Assembly: GCF_010015445.1 (NCBI RefSeq)
Contig: NC_053126.1
Coordinates: 17,190,169 to 17,254,168, forward strand
Length of the DNA: 64,000 nucleotides
Origin: Perca fluviatilis
Taxonomy: Eukaryota; Chordata; Actinopteri; Perciformes; Percidae
Reading direction: 5' to 3'
Part shown: positions 10,870-24,490 of the stretch, one piece after another
Layout: each line of letters starts with the position of its first letter
Position numbering within the stretch: position 1 is the stretch's first letter
Made by a program: the position numbers and the translations under genes
The notes under the pieces: model-generated
The model's input: only the letters and a program-made list of their open reading frames with translations
Told to the model about the DNA's origin: nothing
The model's database searches: none

Positions 10870-13800
10870 AAAAAGACTGCATTTATATAGCGAGATGTGG
10901 CCAACCCACTCTACTTCCTTAATTCTACCTTCTGAGCCACATGAGGCTCACATAGGTCATGTAGATGTTCTGACTGAGGTGTGTTGGCTGTCCCTGTACC
11001 CTAAAACCTGTCACTCAATGCATTAGTTTTAATATCTGTAATATATATAGTACTGTAAAGCAGTTTATGATGTTTGCTCACAAAGGGCTATGTGAATAAA
11101 CTCACGTTTTACTTACTAACTCAATGGGCTTTCTTTGGTTGCCTATCCTACAAACACAATGTGAAGTTTTATTATTGCTTGATTTATGAGCAACCCTGAC
11201 CCTGCACACGTCAGCATGTAGATATTATCTCCTGCAGTGGATAGATGCAGAGAGGCCTGCATAGCTTTGTAACATTCCTGGAGTAAGTGAAGAGGACTGT
11301 TCATGTTTTGGTAATGGGCGTGTTTAAAAGGAGGATGAAGTGTAACTGAGGTGGTGCAGGGAAAAAAAAAACATGCAGACAGCTGTTTCCACCCACTGCT
11401 CTGCTGTTAGCTTGTCCCCAGCAAAGGAATGAGCCCTGACCTTAGGTCAACCTTGTAATGTATCCTTTTCAATAACATCCACCTCAGCAGTATGCTTAAA
11501 CAGTAGTTTTATGGCACGTTCCTTGGATTTTCGCTGTTTCTCAAGGGACATTTATTTGTTGCCTTTTGTCACAGAATAGGAGTCCAAATCAGGTCAGCTC
11601 GCATGAAGCTTTTAGTGTAAATACAATCTAGAAGATTGGGGTGACCTCCGTTAGGAATGTGAGTGATTAAATAGCCTCCTGATCATGTGCTTTGTCTCTC
11701 GCTGGCAAATTGATCATCACTGTGTTTTTTGGATCATCTAGAGGGACTTACATTGTCCTCATCATTATTTGGAGTGTTGTACTAATCTAGGGATTTCTTT
11801 TCACAGTTCTCAGTGGTGATCCAGAGTGAAAATTGAATGAAGAATTTAGCTGAATGTGTTTTGCTTGGGGTAGAGGCGTGTTAACATTCTGAGTTTCATC
11901 AGATATATTTTTTATTTGTTCAAAATCTGCAGAAAATCTGCGGAGGTGTCAACGGAATTCCATGTGGGCCTGCTTCTACGCTATTGGTTAGTGGTAACAA
12001 AACATCTCTCTGTTGGTGGTATTTGGTGTCTGTGTGAAAGGCGCATATCAGGAATTGTTTTGCTACTACATATCTGTTTAACTTGCAGAAAGATCATACT
12101 GAGAAAAAAACCTGTGTCCTACAGACACTGTTTATATATTCTTAAAGAAAACTTAAAGATCCTATGGGTTAGGAACATTTTTAAAACCTTTATGAAAACT
12201 TGTCAGTAGTCAAATGTGATTTTATACTATGAAGTCATTCCTATTATAGGGGAAAAGAGAATAATTTCATTATTGTGTGCAGATAAAGACAATCTTCAAT
12301 CTTCAAATTCAGCTATTGGCTTTTAGTTTTTGGAGCTGCTGAGTCTGGGGCAGTCATGCAAATCCTCTTGCACCTAATCTAGTTAAGAATGTATTGGTTT
12401 TATTGCATAAGAGTCTGGTTGCTTTGTGTTGCCCTTTATTGTTTTCTACTTTTTATAAAAAAAATATATAAACAAATATAACTTGGACACACAATTATAT
12501 TAAGGCATCAGTTGACCTCGATGGATATTTCTAATGTGGACATTATCCTCACTTGAATGAAAAAAACAACTTATACACGTGTGGTTGAGGTCCATATGTC
12601 CTCACAACATTTTCTTTCATGTTTTTTTCTCTCTCAGTGGGCCAGAGAGGAATGGTAGGGGATCCGGTGAGGGCCCTCAGGACTCCCACCTCATGGGCCC
12701 CCTGCTCCATTCTGCTGCGGCTGTAAGGCAAGATTATTCTGCTGTTTAGTTCCACCAGATGCGGCAGCGCCACTGGATGGGCACTGTCTGGCCCTGATGA
12801 GCAGATCTAAGAGGGATTAGTGGGCTGTTGTGGTGGATCGGCAAGAACAGTGGGAGGCTGTCCACACACAGCTGTGTGTTTGTGTGTTTCATAATGCTCT
12901 GGCCTCTGGCCTGTATCTGGCTTTGGCTCCAACCCTGAACCACCTTTCCCTCCCACTGACCTCACAGTTCAGGGAGCTCTCGGACTACAGACAGCAGGAA
13001 CTCCGAACTTTCTGGAACAGCATGAAAGCTTTTAGAGAAACACGATTCTCCCTCAAGGATTGTGGGAGAGATGTGCTCAGACAGACATACCGTATCATCT
13101 GAAAGTGTTTTTTTTTGGCTGCAATTGTTTGGGATTTCTACAGCTTTACAAACATGTAAAGCATTCATCAACAAATCATTTTAGAAAGTATTTTTTGCCG
13201 AAGAAAGCCATTTTTGTATCAATACTATATTAAAGGTATATTTCCTGAACAATGAGTCAGTGTAATTCTTGTCTACAAACTAAATAATCCTCTCATATAA
13301 AAATAGATCCTTGTTTGGACCTGAGAAACTGTGTTTATGTCCTTTCAGTGACATTAGTCATATTTCAAGTCCCCATAGCAGCCACTGTTAGCTGGTGGTT
13401 ATTGACAGACAACAATCCCCGTAGTCGTAGACAAAGATTTGGTGGAAAATGTCAGGTGATAAATGTCTCATGGAAAGAAAAATCTCAACATTCCAGCATT
13501 AAAAAGGCCTGGAGAAGTAGGATAAATATAAAAAACACTGCGACGTTTATAGGCTTTGCAAGTGTTGGACACCAGCATAATTCAAATAAGTTACATCATC
13601 ACAGAAAAGTGTTAAAAAACATTATTTTATTTTTAAAAACAGTGTTCTCACATTTGTGGTATGTAAGATATGGAAATATTTTTGTGGATTTTAGAGAGCT
13701 TTTGGAAAACCTGACCTAACTTAGACAGCTTTTAAACCTGACCAAACAAGGTTACTTAATAAATAAATGCGAGTATGAATTCAGGCCCTCTGTGGCTCTA

Positions 13801-14301
13801 ATCAGAGAACTACACAAAGCTAATGACCTCCTGCTCTTAGTATGTTTGATTTTAATGAACTATTTCCTATCATGAGACTCACACTAAAATAGGAGAACAA
13901 GTTCAAAATCCAGCAGCAACATCAGTTCCCTGACTGATCTCATCTCTTTGTTGACCTAGAGTTTTGTTTTTGGCGTGGGCCACATTGTTTTTCTCCTCTC
14001 TTTTTCTCAAAACACTTTTCCTCAAAGACTTTCCCAATGAATCGGAAAGTGGAGCGGTCAAGAGAAATTGCTGTCCTTCCAAACTTTGAAGCCCTTTTAG
14101 TCTGCACACAACATCGCTAACAACTGTTTGGATTCAGTGTCTCTTTCCTCTCACTAGCTCTCCGTGTGTGTCTGTGTGTTTGATGTAGTGGTTTGGCTGT
14201 CCTCTAAAGCGTTCATTTCAGAGTGGTTACTTTGGGCCTCATTTTGACTCACTGGCTGTCCGCCTACACCCTGTGGTCTACCATCCACTACAGCAACTGC
14301 C

Positions 14302-14305
<4 letters not shown>
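10870..14305. other. intergenic, no gene; possible repeat word at 10878
   Basis: The word CATTTATATAGCG near 10880 also occurs, as TTTATATAGCGCTTTTC, at about 35719; this is a widely dispersed repeat motif in animals. A less AT-rich block at 12600-13100 has acceptor-like and donor-like sites but no persuasive coding frame. A 134-codon frame at 13315-13719 has no recognisable domain. Confidence 0.4.
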
Positions 14306-14348
<43 letters not shown>

Positions 14349-14413
14349 GTGTGTGTGTGTGTGTGTGCGTGTGTGTGTGCGTGTGTGTGTGCGTGTGTGT
14401 GTGTGTGTGTGTG
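14306..14413. repeat. (GT)n microsatellite with GC interruptions
   Basis: About 108 bp of GT with periodic GCGT variants between 14341 and 14395, which suggests an older, partly stabilised repeat. Confidence 0.96.
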
Positions 14414-15310
14414 ATTTTTCTTTTTGTGCACAAGTACTGTACATTCCACAATAAACTGTCTCTGCTATACACTGTATGTTGTTCTCTCTGGAATATAGGC
14501 TTGTTTAGTCTGGAATCGGTGGTGAACCATAAAGAAGAGCCCCTGGCTGTCAGTGTAACAACCAACCTCCAGTCAGCTGATGTTTTTTAGCTCCACTCAT
14601 CATGCAGAAGCATGCAGTATATTGCTGTCAGCTCATAAGCCTATTAATGTAAGGATGAGGAGCGTACATGGAACATGCTCATTATTTTTTAATGATATCC
14701 GTCATCTTTAATCACAGTCAGAGCCGCACTCTATGCTGACTGCTCATATGCTGTAAGTGCAGAGCTTATCTTGTTAAAAGTGTTCCCCTTTCACTTTGTC
14801 AGATAAAGTAACTTCTGCTACACTTCCCCCGATGCCTTCCAGACACAGAAAAGCCAGAAGCCTCTTTTAAATTCATTGTGCAACAGGAATATACTACTGT
14901 ATGAGAAATGAAGGCTTTATGTTTCTGGACAGCCATGAGATCACTACTAAATCAGAACTTTGCAGCTTGGGAGATAATTGTGGAAAAGTAAAAATATTAC
15001 CTACAAATCTTTTTTTTTGTTTGTAGGCAGAAGTAGACAGACAGACTGTCCTATATCTCCATAATTATTAAATCCTCATGTTTTGAGCAGCATTTTGAGC
15101 AGCTTGCAGACCTTGCAGGTCTGAGCAATATACCTACATAAGGCAGACGGTGAGCCACTACCCTGCATATCTCTTGCTAGCTGGGTACAAGTACTTCCAC
15201 TTTTACAGTATCATGTGTTAATCAAGTAATTCCTATAGGTTAGCTACTCCACGCAAGCTTTTTCACATCCATCTTTCACTGTCAGTGTTTAGCTCTGCTC
15301 TGTTACTGTA

Positions 15311-15704
15311 GTTATAGTCTCGCTTTGCCAGACCATCCACACGCTGCGGAGCGGAGGAGGGTCTGGCTAGTCCACACAGCATTCCGGGATGGGAGAAAAA
15401 CGTGCTCTGGTTTATTGGCATTTTTTTAAACCAATCACAATTGTCAAGATCCCCACGGAGCAGCTGTAAAATAGTCATGCGAGAGAAAACTCAGATTTGA
15501 CAGATATTCTAGCTAGCTGTCTCAATTTAGCATGCAGAGATCTGAGGAGCAGTCAACCATAGTCCTCATAAATCCACCAGAGTTTAAAATTCCAACACAA
15601 AGAAAACAGAAGGAAACGGACATCGGCAAAAATACATGCATCCAGCAGAATTTCCTGCGACAACGGGGCAATCCCGGAAGTGGAACGTCAAGGATATAGA
15701 CTAC
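15311..15704. mobile_element. MITE-like element, family B
   Basis: The left end reads TATAGTCTCGCTTTGCCAGA and the right end GGATATAGACTA; the outermost bases are imperfect inverted repeats. The right 110 bp recurs inverted at 3273-3390. The left end resembles a very common fish repeat. No coding capacity. Confidence 0.7.
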
Positions 15705-15750
15705 TGCAGCAATGGAAGTGTAACGTAAATGAGCCACCAGATTTGTCTAC

Positions 15751-15806
15751 ATCAGAATCAGAATCACCTTCATTGGCCAAATAACATACAAGGAAGTTGA
15801 CCCTGG
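15751..15806. mobile_element. LINE 3'-tail fragment
   Basis: AGAATCAGAATCACCTTCAT followed by TGGCCAAATAACATACAAGG resembles the dispersed fish repeat with TTTATTGGCCAAGTATG and ACATACAAGGAATTTG, commonly the tail of L2/Maui-type LINEs. It is a short fragment only. Confidence 0.55.
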
Positions 15807-17386
15807 TTCATATGTTACATGTCATATCTCAAATAGTATTCAACCATACCTTTCCACAGGCTTAGCTGAACGCGTCATAAACATGCTGACATTATGCCTG
15901 ATAATGTGTTACATGAACATGCGACAATGAAAAAGCTAGAACACAGTTTTGGTTACAAATGTTGTAGTTATTGAAAATGCATACTTTTTCTTCTTCTTCT
16001 TTTTTTTGTTTTTTTTACTAGAATCCTAGAGACACACATTTTTAAAAACAAAACAATGGTGTCTTTTTATTTTCATGTGTGATGCCTGAAGGAAGTTCAG
16101 GCCTATTGCCTCTGAAAACATTTTTAAAATAACTGAACCAGACTGACAGGAACTGCGCGGGGACTGACTGGAAGACAGAGAGGAAGTGAATCGAGAACAA
16201 AGAGCCCATGGACCTCGGCGTTTATGACTCTCGATCTGCGCATGGAGTTTGTCTCTGCTGCATGGCTGTTTGAGCTACTCACTGTGAATCAGGCCAGGCT
16301 CTCTGAGTGTGGAGAATTGAATTGGTGTGGATGTTTGTACAACTGAACAGAAGACAGCAGGGGAGGAAATGCTAATGATCTTCATGGGCAATAAACAGAA
16401 CATATATCTTAGGGTTGATAGATGCACATGACCTTTGGGGTGATTTAGTTACACTTAGGAATCTGAGTGAGTGTCTGGGGAAGCCTGACGTCAAAGGTCT
16501 TTTGGAGTTCTAGTGAAGAAGAGTTGACAAAACACAGAAGTCGAGAAGCCCTTGCCTCAGAAAAAAAGATCTAGTCTCGATCTCTTTTCTTCCAGGAACC
16601 AGAACGTTTTTGCTTCACCTCAGTCCAAAAACTACAAAATAGTGTCCCAACTCCCACCTTCATTCAGACTCCCATTTGGAACACATTTGTGTCATTTTGC
16701 TGTGTCATAACATTATTTATCGATCTTTCTGGTATTTCCTAGTCCTGTATTTTCCTACCTGTGTGTATTTGTGTGTGTTTAAACATTTAAAGCTCTCTTT
16801 GTTGTACTTTGTGATCAAAGCTGAGGAGTTTTACAGGCAAAAGACTGTTGGAGCAGTGGATATATATACCTCCCTCTGCAGCTCTTAATGGAGCAGAACA
16901 CCCCCACCTTTCTCGTTTTTCTCCTCCTTAGTTTTGCCTCCTCTGCCACTACCAACTTTGGGGCCCCTTCATCAGATAGCACTGGAACTGATAAGGCTTG
17001 TCTGCTGCCTATAGACTACTCTGCGAGGGGGCCTGCTTGTAATGGCCAACAAATATTTATGTACGAACAACTGTGTAGTAAACTAGTATTTTAAACTAGA
17101 AGAGCATTCTAAGAGCATAGACCTCAGCCAAGGCATGCAGTGTGAATTTTCCCAGGCAGGACCTAATTTTTCAGATTATTCTGAAACCACATGAATGCAG
17201 CACAAATACCCTATCTCGCAATGTTAAAGAAAGGAAAACTACATTTCCGCCCAGTGATTTGGATCTGCACCAAAATCTAAATGGTTCTTGCTTGGCCCAT
17301 GCTACACCCTAACACCAAGTTTTAGATAGGGCCAGTAGTTTTTTCCCTAACCCTGCTGACAGACAAACAAACTTGCAAAAACAAAA
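15807..17386. other. intergenic, nothing identified
   Basis: A 68-codon frame at 16888-17094 begins with a hydrophobic, signal-like segment, but lacks cysteine pattern, splice sites or any family resemblance, so it is not called as a gene. Confidence 0.4.
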
Positions 17387-18039
17387 AGCTTTCTTGCTGA
17401 GAGTTACATGAGAAGATACCATTCTCATATCTGTATAGTAAATATGATGCTACTGCCAGTTAGCTTACTTCAGAAACGGGAAACAGCTAGCCTGGCTCTG
17501 TCCAAAGGTAAAAAAGTCTGCCTACCAGCACCTCTAAAGCTCACTTATTAACACATTTGCCTTCAATGGTACAGATTAAATAAAGAGATATAACATGTTA
17601 ATTTGTGAACTTTAGAGGTGCTTGTAGACAGTGCCAGACTAGATGTTTCCCCCTTTCCAGTTTTTATGCTAAGCTTAAGGCCCTGACACACCAAGCCGAC
17701 GGCCAGGAACTGATGGCGACGAACGCCGACCGTGGCGTCGGCCCACGTCGGCCCACGTTGGCCCACGTCGCCCCACGTCGCCCTTGTCTTGGTCAAAAGT
17801 TAGCACTGGAACACACCACACAGACTATGTACCACGTACGTTCTGCGCCTGCGTGTCTCACAGTCGCTTGTTTGCTTTCCTCACTCTCGTTTTCAAGATG
17901 AACAGCCAATCAGATGAATTGGCTGTTCGGCTGACAGCAGCCGACGAAGGCCGACACGTGGCGACGGTGCATCTTCTTATCTAACTCTTGGTAACAAAAT
18001 GAATAAGTGTATTTCCCACAATGTCAAAATATTTCTTTA
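17387..18039. mobile_element. foldback repeat, family C, interrupted by a second MITE
   Basis: The left arm (17387-17540: GAGAGTTACATGAGAAG, then CAGCTAGCCTGGCTCTGTCC) and the right arm (17590-17674 plus about 17969-18039, ending in TAAGTGTATTTCCCACAATG) are inverted relatives. The same family occurs at 37551-38100. The right arm is split by the inserted element at 17675. Confidence 0.7.
17675..17968. mobile_element. family D MITE copy with lost right end, nested in family C
   Basis: It begins TTAAGGCCCTGACACACCAA, the same terminus as the complete copy at 42341-42989, and is CpG-rich with repeated CGTCGGCCCACG words. No complementary terminus is found at its right side. The host repeat resumes at about 17969, so the right end and some host sequence were deleted. 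Confidence 0.65.
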
Positions 18040-20436
18040 TCACTGTATGGTAACAGATATGTCGACACTTACACTCTTTGAAAAATGTATGTTTAAAACA
18101 ACTTCCCCATTTAACTTATTTCATCAAACTGCCAGACAAAATTGTCCATACATGTATTTTCGGGGTTGGAGAATAAATAATATGTCAATTCTAGCCAAGA
18201 AAGCTAAGGGATTTAGCTCGTCGTTCTTTTTAACTGCTGCGACAAAAATGTTTCTGACACCTGCTGATGTCAGTTTTTGATAGAGTAGTGGACTCCTTCC
18301 TTTTAATCACTGATGGTGTATTTTTGCAAAAATATTGTACTGTTGTACTATATGACATCCACATGAATTCTAATCAAAATGATCTATACCTTCTTGTTGT
18401 GGTTATGGCTCATGTTGTAGCTTCACCACCAGATCAGGCAAGAACCACAATTTCTAAGAGATTTATCTTTCTCCACCCTTGTGGTGTACCAAATGGCCGC
18501 CAGCAGGGGATCTAAATTCAACCAGCCATTTGTAGAAAAAAAAGCCGCAGAATAGGACCACATGTTTCACAGTCACATGAGGTACACGTTGGCTTGAAAG
18601 TGTTTGTACAGCAATGGCTCAAGTCATAATTTCTAGATGGCCAAAATATACTGTATAATATAAAATACTCCAAACAGACCTCATGTGTTAGCAAATGTAT
18701 GCAAACATGGCCCAAAATTACATATTTATGTCACCTCTTTTGCCTTATCAACCCCTGCCAGCACTGGGACGGATTCGATGATTTTAAATGGCCGACCGTG
18801 TAGGCATAGCTTTTTTTTTTCTTGTTGTATGTTGCTATGCTATAAAAGCCACTCTCTTATGTGTGGCAATGTAGAAAGCAATCTTTGCTTCTATCTTGTC
18901 TCTTATTGTCCTATATCAGGACACCTCAGTGTATTTTTGCCTACCCATACTTGTATGTGTACTATCTTGCTTATTGGTTTTATTGGTTTGCACACATTCA
19001 TAGAAAACAATACAACATAAATCACAACATATGTCTTTCACATGGAAAGAGAAAGACTGGCGGTCAGAAACCTGTGGGCGGCTAATAGTGAAACCTCACC
19101 CTGGTCACTAAAAGTTACTTTACAAAAACAAAGACATAAAATAACTACAACTAAAAGTCAATAATGGCGAAAATAGAAAATAGAATTTCTTTTACAATTT
19201 ACATAGAATACAGGCAATACAACAACTCCAGATATCACAATACACCTGTTAGTGTGTGAGGAGGGAGATGCTTTTGATTGTGAATTAATTTCCTTGAACT
19301 CGCTTTCAAATGGTACCAAGCTTTCTTAAGTCAGAAAACATAAAGTGGGCTGCATTTTTTGTATAACCAACTTCAAACACTAATAATCCACATTCCTGCA
19401 CTAATGTTCCTCCAAAGTTCAAAGAGTACCATTCTCCCTCTGGGGTTATTCTATGTAGTACTGCAGAACTCAGAGAATATGAAACTACACGCTCATGAAG
19501 TCCATTGATCTCACTCTGATTCAAATGATATGGTTGACTGGCCACCTGAAATCTCTCAGTACAGTGTGGGAAGGGCTGTGTTAGTACACAAAAAAGTCTG
19601 TTGTGTGCGTGATGTACTTCAGCTTGTGAACTTTCATACAGAATTTTTAGTGTTCAAAAATGTATTTAATATTTTTTTTCTGTGTTTTTCTCAAATTAGT
19701 CTTTTTCAAACAGGGGATTGCTGCTTAAAAAAATTACTTAAAGTAGAGGAAGGAAGACAAATAGATGTGAAAATATGAACAATAACAATCATAGTGTATT
19801 AGGTGTGATTCTGTCTAAATGGTTCCAAAACAGAGCCTCTTTACAAAATACACAATGCTGCTCTGACTCACATGAGGATTAAAAAAGGAGGAAAAACAAT
19901 ATCAGCCTCTCTAGCATAGTTAGATGTGCTATTAAATCATCATCTTGGCCGCAGGAATAATCTTTTGTTGCACACCACCAGCCACAATGATGGAGGTCTG
20001 CACAAAGTAAAACACCATAGGAAAAGGGCACTGATGCTGTGGGCTTTTGTCATTATTCAAACCTGTCACATGTCTCTATTGTGCAGTAACAAACTGTTTG
20101 TTTATTGTGAAACAATAATAGATGACAAATGTGTTAACCAACAGTTTGGTGCATATGTTAGAATCCTTTCTAAAACACACTGCAGCCGTAACACTTTGGC
20201 CATTTTGACTTGATGTTGTCCTGGTATTCTGTTAGATAGTTCTAACATTTTCTAGACAGTTTTTTGCTTGTTCCTCCCTTCATATATCACCATTACTGTC
20301 ATTTCTGATCCCACAGACAAACTTGTGATACAACTTGAGGGAATCATGCACCTCATCACGTTGTTACACGCATCAGCCCAGGAGAATACTGAATTATTTG
20401 TTTGTTTGTTTTAATGGGTCACATGCAATAATAAAG
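18040..20436. other. intergenic, nothing identified
   Basis: AT-rich. No exon, RNA gene or inverted-terminal element could be supported. Confidence 0.45.
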
Positions 20437-20460
20437 ACGTAAGCTGCTGTCAGCTTACGT
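20437..20460. repeat. perfect short hairpin
   Basis: ACGTAAGCTG and its exact complement CAGCTTACGT flank a CTGT loop. The stem is too short to be a microRNA precursor, and no poly-T follows. Confidence 0.7.
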
Positions 20461-22402
20461 TGTACGCTTTGACGTCAGGCTGTCCTATTTCAAAGACTGG
20501 ATCCTCCGAAGAACGCAGGCAATGAAGGTAGAACCATTGAACCTGTACACCCTCCACAAATGAGACAGCGTAGCCCCCAAAACTGACAGTCCATTAGGTT
20601 GGTCAACTTGTAAAGTAAAAAAACGTTTATCACTAAAAAGATCCTCAAAAGGCTGACAAAGTATAGCAGTGGTGGTTAGCTTAAGCCAGGGCATTTGCTT
20701 TATGATGACCCATGATGGTGGTAGCCTGTGTAGCCTCCATCCAAATGCAGGCCCACCATCCAAAGGTACATGGTATTGAATTTACTGTATGAATTATTTC
20801 ATGGAAGGTGTTGGAGTTTTGTGTCAGATAGCGCTAACATATTTGAAATCTGATTTCATTCATTGTTCAAAAAGCATTGCCCCTCCAAGAATTTGATGGT
20901 ACAATTTCTAGATTTTATCTGAATAACAAAACGTAGCAGCTGATCTTTGAACTGGTGAAAGATGATGGCAAAACACATTTGCTGTGCTGTTTTCAGAGTG
21001 GTGCTGTCAGCATGGCGCTGGCTGCCTCCCTCTCTCTCTATCCTGTTACACTGTGGGCCTTTCAGCCGCCCCTCTCTGGGGCCCCCATCCCTTCCAAAGC
21101 CCTGCTACTCTCTATTGTTCTTGTGTTTGGTGCTTTGTTTGAGGCCTTCCCTTATCAGATGTGCAGGCTCCAGCTCTCCTATTTATAAACATCTCAAATA
21201 TCTCCCCCTTCTGACTTTCTCCTCCCTGCTCCCTAAAAAAAAGCAATATTGAATATAACATTAAACAGAGCTAATCGTCTGACAAATTTACGGGCTGTGT
21301 CTCTCTGCTTCCATCACATATCACCATCCTCTCTCTACTCCCTGGACATTCCCCACTCTTTGCCTGCCAGCAGCCCTGTTTATTGGCCTTTTTAATGCAT
21401 TGTGGGAGGTTTGTGTGGAGGTAGAGTTGAGGTGGCCACCCTTGTCTGGAAGCCTTGTTTTATGGGAGGTCTACATTCACCACACAGGATTTTTAAGAGA
21501 CATGCAGACTTTAGCAGACGGCAGAGCATTGGGACATACCCACCTCCTTTTCCCACAGAGCTGAAATCAAGACATTGTTAGAGCATAATCCATTGTCCTT
21601 ATGTTCCTCATGTGTACAATATTTATGTATTCAAGGTGGTAGAAGGATGAGTTGTGTGAGCATAGTGAGGTCATGTGAGGGACTCTATGGTTATAGCCAA
21701 CACATGGAGGACCTTGGGTAGGATCAGTGAACCACAAGGGTGTCATTACACAGTTTTTCTTACATCAGCCACATTTCCTTCACACCCAAAAATACACATG
21801 ACTGTAGCGAAAACAAAGCGCATGCCTCTGCTCTGTCCAGAAACACAAAGACATATGGACTGATAGAAAACCGTCACCACAAAGTTTTCCTGGGTTTGTC
21901 CGGGTGATATCTTGAACTTGAGTCACTCTGCTGCAGCTGTGTAGGAGATTTAACCTCAGGCTTAACCAGCTTGTATTAGAAAGCCTAAATAAACGCATGG
22001 GCCTCTGTGTGCTTTCAATCAGATAAAAGTATGTCCAGGGAGCAGGCATGGAGCATTCCTCTGCTCCTACACACTAGGTAGTGTTTGTCTGGCCTCCATA
22101 TCTCTGGCCACTATTCCAATAGCAATCCAGGATGTATGCTGCTTATTAGATGTAGAAGCCTTTAGTCGCTTGCACCGAACTAGATCCCACAGAAAGATGA
22201 TGTGATCAGAGCCTACATCTACTGTACACAATGGGCCAGCCAGCCAGCCAGTATATGGCATTACATGACATGGAGATAGCAGAGAGTCAATCACTGCCTC
22301 TACATATTATGTTATCATTATGCACGGTTTGTTTACACCACTGCATTTGTTACGTTTTTGGTGTTTACTTTGCTGCACTTACTGCTTGCAGTACAACTGA
22401 CC
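20461..22402. other. intergenic, nothing identified
   Basis: The pyrimidine-rich block 21000-21240 gives open frames by composition only. No splice-bounded coding sequence. Confidence 0.4.
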
Positions 22403-22956
22403 CCTATTTTCGACCGGGTGCGTCGGCGCTGCGTTCCGGAGGCGCCGCGTTCCCCGCGAGCAATCACGGCCATTCAAGTCAATGCTTGATATTCCACCAG
22501 TCGCACCACGGAGCGTCCCAGAAGCGTGCATGAATCGGCTATCCGTTCTCTCCGCTAAAGATACGTGCCAGCCAGGTTTATTTTCACGTGCGCCGCGGGC
22601 TGTTCAGACAGCCGAAACAGTGAGAGCATCCAGTCAATTTACCAAAATACACCCCCCAATATCAACAACAGATTCATCTTGGAGACGGAAAAACATAATA
22701 GACACCACAGGACAACGCCAGAAAAGAGAAGGCATGGAGTTTAATTGCAGGAGTGCTTGGAGTGGAAGGTAGATACTATCTTAATAAACACGTGATGGTT
22801 CTGTTAAGTATTTGTAGAGACAATATAATCTGTGAGTCGGGCAGCAAGATGCTCCGCTTCTGAGACGCTCCAGGTGTGGAATGGCGCGTGGCGGGGGACG
22901 GAACAAAACCACGGCGTAGCCGGAACGCAGCACAGACGCCTTTAGTGGAAAATAGG
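22403..22956. mobile_element. CpG-rich MITE with about 35-bp inverted termini
   Basis: The left terminus starts CCTATTTTCGACCGGGTGCG and continues GCGCTGCGTTCCGG; the right terminus is the approximate complement, ending GGAAAATAGG. The GC-rich ends contrast with the AT-rich surroundings. The 554-bp interior has no coding capacity. Confidence 0.75.
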
Positions 22957-24272
22957 ATTGAGAAGGTCCATCTGTCTGTATGTTACACCACAATAAATCT
23001 TGAGGTGCTGATATATTGCAACATATGATTTAACTGAAGTTGTATGAGGTTAATGGTCTCTACTGGGACACACAGGGAGAAAAGGTATCATTATATTTGG
23101 AATGCTCTGAGGCATGTCTGACTTTCTACACCTGGATGCATAAAATTCAAAGCAAGTATGCTGCAGAAGTAAAAACACTGACAGAAAAAAAGATGATTTA
23201 CATTGTGGTGGTGAATAGAGTGTCATCTAAACTGCCTGCAACAGCTATTTATGACAATAGATTATTTTAGCTCATCATAATATCTCTTAAGCACAAACAA
23301 AAGGGCAACATATGAGCTGGGTCACATTGAAGTTAATGTGTCACATTTTTAATAAAGATTTTAATATGAATACAAAATATGACTTTACCATGAAAATTAA
23401 ACAATGTGTTTTGTGCTTTGAACATTGAACGGCAATTTAATCAATTAACAATCTGTATAGATGACCTGAAAATATCTCCAATAATCCATTGCTTTATTCT
23501 CAAGGGATGTTTGAATAACACTGCTTGCAGAAACAAAATACTTTCAGCTTCTTAATTTGACTTGAAGACGCTAATTTCCATATGTTTAAATATATGGAAA
23601 TCTTTACGCTGCTTAAAAACTGACAGTCACAAGTTTGTTGTTGAGTTGCATTCATCACAAATTGCCCCAAACTATTTTTGTTGACGTTGTTGCACTTCTG
23701 AGGTTTGGCTGATGGATTAAATTGTCATGAAGTATTTCCATACCAAATTTAATTAATATCTGATGTCATTATGTTGACATTTCTCCTTTTCAGAATTAGA
23801 CCAACCATAAATAATACCTCATTATGTCTAATGGCTTGTTTACTGGTTTTGGCTTGGTTCAGAGTTTGATGTATGGCTCTTTAAACTGTGTACACTACAC
23901 TGTAATTCAGCCACTGCGCCACATGGTCAGAGATTTATGACACCAATTATTTTATAAATAGCCGGTGATGCAAAAAGGCTGGTGTACTTTTGCAAACTGC
24001 TGTCTCTTTATACTGTAACTAAGAGTAAGTGATACATTTGTTATCTGCTTGCTCCTGCTAAAACGACATATAAATGATGGAGGAGAGAAGTTTGGGATAG
24101 ATAGAAAGATAAACAGACAGACAGACAAACAGATAGCATGGTTTTACAGCATGAGTTCTTTACTGAGATGAACCCATCATTCCTCACTTCAAAGAGAGCA
24201 GTGCACTCTGGGGCAAACTGCAGGATTTTGCTGTTGTGTAACAACCAAGGGGTGTTTCTAGGATCTGAGTGA

Positions 24273-24274
<2 letters not shown>

Positions 24275-24333
<59 letters not shown>
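24275..24333. repeat. (GT)n microsatellite
   Basis: About 58 bp of uninterrupted GT, with a short imperfect GT patch following to 24359. Confidence 0.95.
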
Positions 24334-24335
<2 letters not shown>

Positions 24336-24490
24336 CTGGTATATGTGAGTGTGTGTGTGGCTCAGTGAATGCATTTGATCTGATAAAGTATAGTCTGCTC
24401 ATGCACTGATTATATGCGTGGTATTTTCCATAGAAGGTTTGATATGCATGCACATGCAATTGGTTAATCCCATACTAAATTATATTGTGT

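Noticed and set aside
12614..12727. Exon-like block between CTCTCTCAG and a GTAAGG site
   Set aside because: The one open frame between the sites resembles no known protein, and no matching neighbouring exons were found.
13315..13719. 134-codon plus-strand frame with a hydrophobic start
   Set aside because: AT-rich composition, no recognisable domain, no promoter or splice signals; likely chance.
16888..17094. 68-codon frame with a signal-peptide-like start
   Set aside because: Short, no cysteine or domain pattern, no Kozak or splice support.
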